NCBI GenBank assembly: GCA_936450465.1
Contig: OW388293.1
Span: 26,727,860 to 26,791,859, forward strand
From: Gibbula magus
Taxonomy: Eukaryota; Mollusca; Gastropoda; Trochida; Trochidae
DNA: 64,000 nucleotides
Reading direction: 5' to 3'
The translations under genes were made by a program, and so were the position numbers. Positions 27,301 to 39,300 of the stretch are shown here, piece by piece. Within the stretch, counting starts at the first letter, position 1, and every line of letters begins with the position of its first letter. The notes under the pieces are model-generated. The model saw only the letters and a program-made list of their open reading frames with translations. It was not told the origin of the DNA and searched no databases.

Positions 27301-30300
27301 GCTTCGCACACCTCTTGATATGGATGTTGCAATAACTTATATGTATAATCATGGATTGATAGTAATTGGCAGGAATACAAAACTTTCAACTAAAGCCACA
27401 TCTTTCTTTTATTGTGAAAGACATTTTCGCAGGGGACATTTTAATCGTGCGGAGTAAACAAGGATAGGTAAGTAAGAAGTGAATCCACATCACACGCGTA
27501 TGGATATGGAGATTCATCTCCTTCTCGGGTCCTTTTAGAGAAGCTATTGGCTTTTAATATTCGCGTTTTTACTTTAATTTGTCATATGGGTAATATAAAC
27601 AATAACCAACTCGTGACGGGGAATGACAGATTATCTTTCCCTCGTTATATCAATTGTGTGTAATTCTCTCGCCAAGGCTCGAGAATTACTCAAATGATAT
27701 AACTCGGTAAAGATAATCTGTCATTCCCCGTCACTCGTTAGTTATTGTATAAATCTTCGTTAATTACCTCCTCCAGGGTATCATTTATGGTTTTGACCCT
27801 AAAGTGCACCCTATCTCTTCTGCATCACATGAATGCTCAAATAACCTCAGTGCGAGGCTACAATCTGCTGCAGTGACAGAACTTGTTGAGAACAAGCTAA
27901 CTAACGGCTATGTGATTGGACCGTTCCCCGATTCTCCTTTTCCTGTGTACAGAATCAGCCCTCTCGGTTAAGCAATTGGGAAATACAGCCTCAAGTAACG
28001 CCTAATTCTGGACCTATCAGCCCCCCCACCAGTCTCACATAACTAGCATCAACGACTTGATAGATAAAGACTCTTGTTTCATGCATTACGTCACTATCGA
28101 CCAAGCTGTTTCAAGAATCAAAGCCGTAGGACAGGCCGCCTGGATGGGCAAAGTGGACATCAGCGATGCCTTCAAATAAATCCCACTCTCACCACAGGCA
28201 TGGCCCTTTTTCGGCTTCAAATGGGAAGGTACTATTTCTACACCAGATTGGCTTTCGGCTGCAGATCCAGCCCAGTGATATTTGATACCTTGTCACAAGC
28301 TATTTGCTGGATCTTGAAGCATAAGTGTAATGTGGATTTTATTTTACACCTACTTGATGATTTCTTGACTGTCGATCACCCAGGGCATGATGCTCATCAA
28401 ACTATGCATACCCTAGTCCACCTTTTCAAAGAATTAAACATTCCTTTAGCTACCCACAAATCGGTGGGTCCAGTGACTGAAATTGAATATCTTGGAATCG
28501 TATTGAACTCACTCACTATGACAGCTAGTCTCCCTTTGGATAAGCTCCAGCGTTTACGTTAGATCCTCTCTTCATTCAGTGGACGGAGGAAATGCACCAA
28601 GAGGGACCTACTATCTTTATTGGGACACCTTAATTATGCCAGTAGAGTGGTACTACCAGGACGCTCCTTCGTCTCTTATCTCATCCAGTTATCAACAACA
28701 GTCGCTGAACTCCATCACCATGTTACCCTGTCCTCGTCCTGTCGCACAGAATTGAACCTATGGAAAATGTTTCTTCATGAGTGGAACGGCATTTCTTTCT
28801 TCCACGATGAATACCTATCCCTTGCCCCACAGATCCAACTGTTTACGGACGCTTCGACTTCTATTGGTCATGCGAGGGTTTTTCCAAAATCACTGGTTTG
28901 CACAAAATTGGGAGGATTTACAAGATATCTTGCAAGCTAAACCATCCACAGCCTTTCTAGAGCTTTACCCTATAAGAGTTGCTACTGTGATGTGGGGAGA
29001 CCGGTGGTGCAAGAAGCGTGTTACCTATTTCTGTGACAATGAAGCTACAGTCAGTATTATAAACAGATGTCGTTCTAAGTGTCCTCACATTATGTTGCTT
29101 GTTTGTACCTTAACATGGAAGTCTGCTATCGGTAACTTTTAGTTGGAGCTTAAGACATGTGCCAGGTGCTACAAATGAGATTGCTGACTCTCTTTCACAA
29201 TTCCAGATGACCCGGTTTCGCCACCTCGCTCAAGCCGCTGCCCCGAGACCAACACCGTGCCCCAACAGCTGCTACATCATGTGGAACTAAATCAGAATCT
29301 TCAACGGCTATGGACAGCAGCCATCAGTTCTACTACAAGAGTTACCTATGCAACTGGCTATAACAAGAACCTACAGTTCCTGCTGTTATTCAACCTGTAC
29401 ACGACCTTCCACGAGCCTCCCACCAGTGAGTGAAATCCTGCTGGAGTATTTCATAGCTCACTGTTTTTCACACCTCAAGTTGCAGCATGACACTGTTAAA
29501 ACCTACCTCGCGGGAATTCGTTTTACCTATCTTGAAGCAGGAGTTCCCACACTATTCGACAATATCCACCTTGGTTCCATGAATAGATACAAACCCTACT
29601 CCGTGGATATAAACGTATTAAGTGTGTGAGCAAGAAGACAAGACTTCCAATTACCTACAGCATTCTTTGCGATATAGTGACCAGATTGAGGTCTGGGGTG
29701 TTCAATATTTTCCATGATCTAGTGTTGGAGTGTATGTGTGTGGTGGCATTCTTTGGATTCCTCAGGTGTGGGGAGATTACCTGTGGTTTTTCTTTCAATC
29801 CTGCACTGAACCTGTGTTTATGTGATGTGTCAGTGGATCTACAGAGGCGTAGATGCATTGTGACCCTTAAAGCCTCTAAAACAGATCCTTTTTGTCAAGG
29901 AGTCAATGTTTCCTTGTTTGCTACTGACAAGGTGGTGTGTCCTGTGATGTGTATGCATAACCTTCTACGTACACGACGCTTGTGCGGAGCGTCCCAGTCC
30001 GATCCCCTGTTCGTTAATGCTGCTAATACTGCTATCAGCAGAACCATGTTCCTGAAAGATTTGAGTGTGGTGCTAAAGCAAATCGGTCTGAACTCTGCGC
30101 TATATTCAAGCCACTCCTTCCGCATTGGAGCTGCTACCTCAGCAGCTAAAGCTCGCCTAAAAGATCATCTGATCAAAACTCTTGGACGATGGCAGTCAGA
30201 CTATTTAACTAGATACATTCGTACACCAGAAACTGTCTTGCGACAAGTCCAACTCTCCTTGTGCGTGTAGGTTTGAATTTTCTACACCTTCTCATGTGCA

Positions 30301-33300
30301 TGTATACTTGACCTGTTTATCATTATCTTCATGTTCCATAAGTCTCATTTTCATATTTATTACTACAGATCTTCCTTGACTTGCAATTCCCAGCTCTATT
30401 ATCATTATTTCCTCACTCAACTGTAATTTAAATTTTTATTTTTATTTGCTTTATCCTAGCTTTATTTATTTCTAATGTACATTTCTCGCCATTTCTTGTA
30501 AGCAGTTATCTGCACTCTCCAGTCTTCCTCTTCTCCCTGTAAACTAAATCATATAATTAAGCAACCAACACTTCCAACTTTTTTACTTTTCCACACATAC
30601 CTTGGGGGCTCTCTTTTTCTACCTCGAAACCTTGTTTTGGGCATTCAGCTATTCTATACAAATATCTTCTGTCCCCCAAGGCACATGCCATTATCACTTT
30701 CTTATAACCCAAAGAGTTTCATATCCTTTCTCAATAATTTCTCAATCCGAGCCAGCCCCCAAATATGTATTTTCATATGTATTTCTGCCAAAATTCATGT
30801 ATTAAATATTTTATTATATATCTATGCCTTATGTTGTTGTTGCACAAATACAAATAAATAGAGGAAGTTCCCTGGTTGTTATCCCTCACTCCACAGTATC
30901 TGCAATATTAGAACGTATAGCCTGTTTGTGAGTGTTTCTTAAACCATTAAAACTTCAAATACAAATAAATAGAGGAAGTGCCCTTGTTGCTATCCCTCAC
31001 TCCACAGTGTCTACAGTATCAGAACGTATAGCCCGTTTGTGTGTGTTTCTTACACCATTAAAACTTCAAATACAAATAAATAGAGGAAGTGCCCTTGTTG
31101 CTATCCCTCACTCCACAGTGTCTACAGTATCAGAACGTGTAGCCCATTTGTGTGTGTTTCTTACACCATTAAAACTTCAAATACAAATAAATAGAGGAAG
31201 TGCCCTTGTTGCTATCCCTCACTCCACAGTGTCTACAGTATCAGAACGTATAGCCCGTTTGTGCGTGTTTCTTAAACCATTAAAACTTCAAATACAAATA
31301 AATAGAGGAAGTGCCCTTGTTGCTATCCCTCACTCCACAGTGTCTACAGTATCAGAACGTGTAGCCCGTTTGTGCGTGTTTCTTACATCATTAAAACTTC
31401 AAATACAAATAAATAGAGGAAGTGCCCTTGTTGCTATCCCTCACTCCACAGTGTCTATACAGTATCAGAACGTGTAGCCCGTTTGTGTGTGTTTCTTACA
31501 CCATTAAAACTTCAAATACAAATAAATAGAGGAAGTGCCCTTGTTGCTATCCCTCACTCCACAGTGTCTACAGTATCAGAACGTATAGCCCGTTTGTGCG
31601 TGTTTCTTACACCATTAAAACTTCAAATACAAATAAATAGAGGAAGTGCCCTTGTTGCTATCCCTCACTCCACAGTGTCTACAGTATCAGAACGTGTAGC
31701 CCATTTGTGTGTGTTTCTTACACCATTAAAACTTCAAATACAAATAAATAGAGGAAGTGCCCTTGTTGCTATCCCTCACTCCACAGTGTCTACAGTATCA
31801 GAACGTATAGCCCGTTTGTGCGTGTTTCTTAAACCATTAAAACTTCAAATACAAATAAATAGAGGAAGTGCCCTTGTTGCTATCCCTCACTCCACAGTGT
31901 CTACAGTATCAGAACGTGTAGCCCGTTTGTGCGTGTTTCTTACATCATTAAAACTTCAAATACAAATAAATAGAGGAAGTGCCCTTGTTGCTATCCCTCA
32001 CTCCACAGTGTCTATACAGTATCAGAACGTGTAGCCCGTTTGTGTGTGTTTCTTACACCATTAAAACTTCAAATACAAATAAATAGAGGAAGTGCCCTTG
32101 TTGCTATCCCTCACTCCACAGTGTCTACAGTATCAGAACGTATAGCCCGTTTGTGCGTGTTTCTTACACCATTAAAACTTCAAATACAAATAAATAGAGG
32201 AAGTGCCCTTGTTGCTATCCCTCACTCCACAGTGTCTACAGTATCAGAACGTGTAGCCCGTTTGTGCGTGTTTCTTACACCATTAAAACTTCAAATACAA
32301 ATAAATAGAGGAAGTGCCCTTGTTGTTATCCCTCACTCCACAGTGTCTACAGTATCAGAACGTATAGCCCGTTTGTGCGTGTTTCTTACACCATTAAAAC
32401 TTCAAATACAAATAAATAGAGGAAGTGCCCTTGTTGCTATCCCTCACTCCACAGTGTCTACAGTATCAGAACGTGTAGCCCGTTTGTGCGTGTTTCTTAC
32501 ACCATTAAAACTTCAAATACAAATAAATAGAGGAAGTGCCCTTGTTGCTATCCCTCACTCCACAGTGTCTATACAGTATCAGAACGTGTAGCCCGTTTGT
32601 GTGTGTTTCTTACACCATTAAAACTTCAAATACAAATAAATAGAGGAAGTGCCCTTGTTGCTATCCCTCACTCCACAGTGTCTACAGTATCAGAACGTAT
32701 AGCCCGTTTGTGCGTGTTTCTTACACCATTAAAACTTCAAATACAAATAAATAGAGAAAGTTCCCTGGTTGTTATCCCTCACTCCACAGTGTCTACAGTA
32801 TCAGAACGTGTAGCCCGTTTGTGCGTGTTTCTTACACCATTAAAACTTCAAATACAAATAAATAGAGGAAGTGCCCTTGTTGCTATCCCTCACTCCACAG
32901 TGTCTACAGTATCAGAACGTATAGCCCGTTTGTGCGTGTTTCTTACACCATTAAAACTTCAAATACAAATAAATAGAGGAAGTGCCCTTGTTGCTATCCC
33001 TCACTCCACAGTGTCTACAGTATCAGAACGTATAGCCCGTTTGTGCGTGTTTCTTACACCATTAAAACTTCAAATACAAATAAATAGAGGAAGTGCCCTT
33101 GTTGCTATCCCTCACTCCACAGTGTCTACAGTATCAGAACGTATAGCCCGTTTGTGTGTGTTTCTTACACCATTAAAACTTCAAATACAAATAAATAGAG
33201 GAAGTGCCCTTGTTGCTATCCCTCACTCCACAGTGTCTACAGTATCAGAACGTGTAGCCCATTTGTGTGTGTTTCTTACACCATTAAAACTTCAAATACA

Positions 33301-36300
33301 AATAAATAGAGGAAGTGCCCTTGTTGCTATCCCTCACTCCACAGTGTCTACAGTATCAGAACGTATAGCCCGTTTGTGCGTGTTTCTTAAACCATTAAAA
33401 CTTCAAATACAAATAAATAGAGGAAGTGCCCTTGTTGCTATCCCTCACTCCACAGTGTCTACAGTATCAGAACGTATAGCCCGTTTGTGCGTGTTTCTTA
33501 CACCATTAAAACTTCAAATACAAATAAATAGAGGAAGTGCCCTTGTTGCTATCCCTCACTCCACAGTGTCTACAGTATCAGAACGTGTAGCCCGTTTGTG
33601 CGTGTTTCTTACACCATTAAAACTTCAAATACAAATAAATAGAGGAAGTGCCCTTGTTGCTATCCATCACTCCACAGTGTCTACAGTATCAGAACGTATA
33701 GCCCGTTTGTGTGTGTTTCTTACACCATTAAAACTTCAAATACAAATAAATAGAGAAAGTTCCCTGGTTGTTATCCCTCACTCCACAGTGTCTACAGTAT
33801 CAGAACGTGTAGCCCGTTTGTGCGTGTTTCTTACACCATTAAAACTTCAAATACAAATAAATAGAGGAAGTGCCCTTGTTGCTATCCCTCACTCCACAGT
33901 GTCTACAGTATCAGAACGTATAGCCCGTTTGTGCGTGTTTCTTACACCATTAAAACTTCAAATACAAATAAATAGAGGAAGTGCCCTTGTTGCTATCCCT
34001 CACTCCACAGTGTCTACAGTATCAGAACGTGTAGCCCGTTTGTGTGTGTTTCTTACACCATTAAAACTTCAAATACAAATAAATAGAGGAAGTGCCCTTG
34101 TTGCTATCCCTCACTCCACAGTGTCTACAGTATCAGAACGTGTAGCCCGTTTGTGCGTGTTTCTTAAACCATTACAACTTCAAATACAAATAAATAGAGG
34201 AAGTGCCCTTGTTGCTATCCCTCACTCCACAGTGTCTACAGTATCAGAACGTATAGCCCGTTTGTGTGTGTTTCTTACACCATTAAAACTTCAAATACAA
34301 ATAAATAGAGGAAGTTCCCTGGTTGTTATCCCTCACTCCACAGTATCTGCAATATTAGAACGTATAGCCTGTTTGTGCGTGTTTCTTAAACCATTAAAAC
34401 TTCAAATACAAATAAATAGAGGAAGTGCCCTTGTTGCTATCCCTCACTCCACAGTATCTGCAATATAAGAACGTATAGCCTGTTTGTGCGTGTTTCTTAA
34501 ACCATTAAAACTTCAAATACAAATAAATAGAGGAAGTGCCCTTGTTGCTATCCCTCACTCTACAGTATCAGAACGTGTAGCCCGTTTGTGTGTGTTTCTT
34601 ACACCATTAAAACTTCAAATACAAATAAATAGAGGAAGTGCCCTTGTTGCTATCCCTCACTCCACAGTGTCTACAGTATCAGAACGTGTAGCCCGTTTGT
34701 GTGTGTTTCTTACACCATTAAAACTTCAAATACAAATAAATAGAGGAAGTGCCCTTGTTGCTATCCCTCACTCCACAGTGTCTATACAGTATCAGAACGT
34801 GTAGCCCGTTTGTGTGTGTTTCTTACACCATTAAAACTTCAAATACAAATAAATAGAGGAAGTGCCCTTGTTGCTATCCCTCACTCCACAGTGTCTACAG
34901 TATCAGAACGTATAGCCCGTTTGTGCGTGTTTCTTACACCATTAAAACTTCAAATACAAATAAATAGAGGAAGTGCCCTTGTTGCTATCCCTCACTCCAC
35001 AGTGTCTACAGTATCAGAACGTGTAGCCCGTTTGTGCGTGTTTCTTACACCATTAAAACTTCAAATACAAATAAATAGAGGAAGTGCCCTTGTTGCTATC
35101 CCTCACTCCACAGTGTCTACAGTATCAGAACGTATAGCCCGTTTGTGTGTGTTTCTTACACCATTAAAACTTCAAATACAAATAAATAGAGGAAGTTCCC
35201 TGGTTGTTATCCCTCACTCCACAGTATCTGCAATATTAGAACGTATAGCCTGTTTGTGCGTGTTTCTTAAACCATTAAAACTTCAAATACAAATAAATAG
35301 AGGAAGAGCCCTTGTTGCTATCCCTCACTCCACAGTGTCTACAGTATCAGAACGTATAGCCCGTTTGTGTGTGTTTCTTACACCATTAAAACTTCAAATA
35401 CAAATAAATAGAGGAAGTTCCCTGGTTGTTATCCCTCACTCCACAGTATCTGCAATATTAGAACGTATAGCCCGTTTGTGTGTGTTTCTTACACCATTAA
35501 AACTTCAAATACAAATAAATAGAGGAAGTGCCCTTGTTGCTATCCCTCACTCCAAAGTGTCTACAGTATCAGAACGTATAGCCCGTTTGTGTGTGTTTCT
35601 TACACCATTAAAACTTCAAATACAAATAAATAGAGGAAGTTCCCTGGTTGTTATCCCTCACTCCACAGTATCTGCAATATTAGAACGTAAAGCCTGTTTG
35701 TGCGTGTTTCTTTAACCATTAAAACTTCAAATACAAATAAATAGAGGAATTGCCCTTGTTGCTATCCCTCACTCCACAGTGTCTATACAGTATCAGAACG
35801 TGTAGCCCGTTTGTGTGTGTTTCTTACACCATTAAAACTTCAAATACAAATAAATAGAGGAAGTGCCCTTGTTGCTATCCCTCACTCCACAGTGTCTACA
35901 GTATCAGAACGTATAGCCCGTTTGTGCGTGTTTCTTACACCATTAAAACTTCAAATACAAATAAATAGAGAAAGTTCCCTGGTTGTTATCCCTCACTCCA
36001 CAGTGTCTACAGTATCAGAACGTATAGCCTGTTTGTGCGTGTTTCTTACACCATTAAAACTTCAAATACAAATAAATAGAGGAAGTGCCCTTGTTGCTAT
36101 CCCTCACTCCACAGTGTCTACAGTATCAGAACGTGTAGCCCGTTTGTGCGTGTTTCTTACACCATTAAAACTTCAAATACAAATAAATAGAGGAAGTGCC
36201 CTTGTTGCTATCCCTCACTCCACAGTGTCTACAGTATCAGAACGTATAGCCCGTTTGTGTGTGTTTCTTACACCATTAAAACTTCAAATACAAATAAATA

Positions 36301-39300
36301 GAGGAAGTTCCCTGGTTGTTATCCCTCACTCCACAGTATCTGCAATATTAGAACGTATAGCCTGTTTGTGCGTGTTTCTTAAACCATTAAAACTTCAAAT
36401 ACAAATAAATAGAGGAAGAGCCCTTGTTGCTATCCCTCACTCCACAGTGTCTACAGTATCAGAACGTATAGCCCGTTTGTGTGTGTTTCTTACACCATTA
36501 AAACTTCAAATACAAATAAATAGAGGAAGTTCCCTGGTTGTTATCCCTCACTCCACAGTATCTGCAATATTAGAACGTATAGCCCGTTTGTGTGTGTTTC
36601 TTACACCATTAAAACTTCAAATACAAATAAATAGAGGAAGTGCCCTTGTTGCTATCCCTCACTCCAAAGTGTCTACAGTATCAGAACGTATAGCCCGTTT
36701 GTGTGTGTTTCTTACACCATTAAAACTTCAAATACAAATAAATAGAGGAAGTTCCCTGGTTGTTATCCCTCACTCCACAGTATCTGCAATATTAGAACGT
36801 AAAGCCTGTTTGTGCGTGTTTCTTTAACCATTAAAACTTCAAATACAAATAAATAGAGGAATTGCCCTTGTTGCTATCCCTCACTCCACAGTGTCTACAG
36901 TATCAGAACGTGTAGCCCGTTTGTGTGTGTTTCTTACACCATTAAAACTTCAAATACAAATAAATAGAGGAAGTGCCCTTGTTGCTATCCCTCACTCCAC
37001 AGTGTCTACAGTATCAGAACGTGTAGCCCGTTTGTGCGTGTTTCTTACACCATTAAAACTTCAAATACAAATAAATAGAGGAAGTGCCCTTGTTGCTATC
37101 CCTCACTCCACAGTGTCTATACAGTATCAGAACGTATAGCCCGTTTGTGTGTGTTTCTTACACCATTAAAACTTCAAATACAAATAAATAGAGGAAGTTC
37201 CCTGGTTGTTATCCCTCACTCCACAGTATCTGCAATATTAGAACGTATAGCCTGTTTGTGCGTGTTTCTTAAACCATTAAAACTTCAAATACAAATAAAT
37301 AGAGGAAGAGCCCTTGTTGCTATCCCTCACTCCACAGTGTCTACAGTATCAGAACGTATAGCCCGTTTGTGTGTGTTTCTTACACCATTAAAACTTCAAA
37401 TACAAATAAATAGAGGAAGTTCCCTGGTTGTTATCCCTCACTCCACAGTATCTGCAATATTAGAACGTATAGCCCGTTTGTGTGTGTTTCTTACACCATT
37501 AAAACTTCAAATACAAATAAATAGAGGAAGTGCCCTTGTTGCTATCCCTCACTCCAAAGTGTCTACAGTATCAGAACGTATAGCCCGTTTGTGTGTGTTT
37601 CTTACACCATTAAAACTTCAAATACAAATAAATAGAGGAAGTTCCCTGGTTGTTATCCCTCACTCCACAGTATCTGCAATATTAGAACGTAAAGCCTGTT
37701 TGTGCGTGTTTCTTTAACCATTAAAACTTCAAATACAAATAAATAGAGGAAGTGCCCTTGTTGCTATCCCTCACTCCACAGTGTCTACAGTATCAGAACG
37801 TGTAGCCCGTTTGTGCGTGTTTCTTACACCATTAAAACTTCAAATACAAATAAATAGAGGAAGTGCCCTTGTTGCTATCCCTCACTCCACAGCATACATG
37901 GCATCTTACCCGATTCCGGCGGGTTTACCCGATTTCAGGAGGCTTCACCCGCGTCCCCGATCGGGTATTGAAAAAACCCGATTTTGACATAATCTAAAAA
38001 AATACTCGCTTGAGAAAGTGTACTATACATTTTCAATATTATTTACAAAAACTTGTCCATCAACATTGCATTTAAAACAAATTTTGTCAAAGATACAATC
38101 GTTCGAGCGTGTGTGTGTGTGGCTTCAGTCTACCGGTGATTCACGAATTAGTTACAGTTTAATTTTTGCTCCATTAAATAGTTGAATCTCGACACATTAA
38201 ATTATATCAGTCATAGCAAATAATACTGATAATATGATAGACCAAAATAAATCAAAAGCAAAGCTAAAATACAAGTTGTAAAATGCAAAACCGTATCAAA
38301 GACGAACAATTGGCTTTGAAATCTATAACATTATCTCATAGGGCGCTATATGCAAACACCGTTTGCTAGCTCCAAACAGCGCGTGACCCTAGCTCCAGAC
38401 AGCGAGCAACCGCTCCGTGATACGTGATCGTATTTTCTTGACGACAGACAGTAAAAAGAAAATGCTTATTACAAACTCCAAATTCTTTTCGGGTTTATGT
38501 TATTGCCAACTTATTTCGTAAAATGTTTATTTAAAATCGCTAAATATTCCTCTAAATAAAATATGAAAACAATGTAATTTAAATAAGTTAAATATCTGAT
38601 AACACATATTGCTAGGAAATAAGTTGTAAGGTAACTAGTTGGACCACGTGTCTAACGAACTTCCTGTTTGTGTTTACGTAAATATTTGTTATAAAAAAAA
38701 ACGATTTAATTTCTAATTTCAAAATGCATATTTAGAAATAATATATGCTTTGAAGGTTCAATGAATAATATATGATTAAAATTATCACAAATTCCTCGTC
38801 TTTCTCGTAGCAAATTCGTTTGTTAACTCGCTCAAACTGGCAATGTTGAAAGATCGCCGTTCGTCAACAATGGACTTTCTTATATTGCAAGTAGATAATT
38901 TACGTGTCCTCTAATGGATTCATGAACACTTAAATACGATCTTTATTTATTTTAGATGGAAGTATCTGTTTGATAAACTGTCACAGACATACCATTTTCT
39001 AAATGACGTCATTACCAAATGGATATTTTTAATCATTTATTTTTCTTTTAAAATGTTGCTAAAATTTAACTTGTTAAAAAAAAGTACCTCAATCTCAGTT
39101 TTTTTTATCAGAACATGAAGTTATTTTTCACACAAAATATATTCAAGACAGTTATCAAATCTTAAATATTACCATAGTGTGACAGGTGAAGTAAGTTTTC
39201 CATTTTCCATAAACATATATTATTTATCATTTGAAACATAGTATCATATTGAATTAATTAATTGAATTATTATTTTATATATTCAAAAGTTGTAATTGTG

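Larger units (their letters stand above)
24875..30847 (+). mobile_element. DIRS-type tyrosine-recombinase retroelement inserted in the minisatellite
   Basis: A 5.97-kb insertion inside a single minisatellite unit. Near the ends lie complementary TTTGTGCAACAAC (24896-24908) and GTTGTTGCACAAA (30836-30848), like DIRS inverted termini. On the plus strand it has gag-like, reverse transcriptase/RNase H and tyrosine recombinase regions in DIRS order. No methyltransferase domain is recognisable, which is more Ngaro-like, so the clade is open. It carries later insertions: a SINE, a MITE and a fold-back sequence. Confidence 0.88.
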
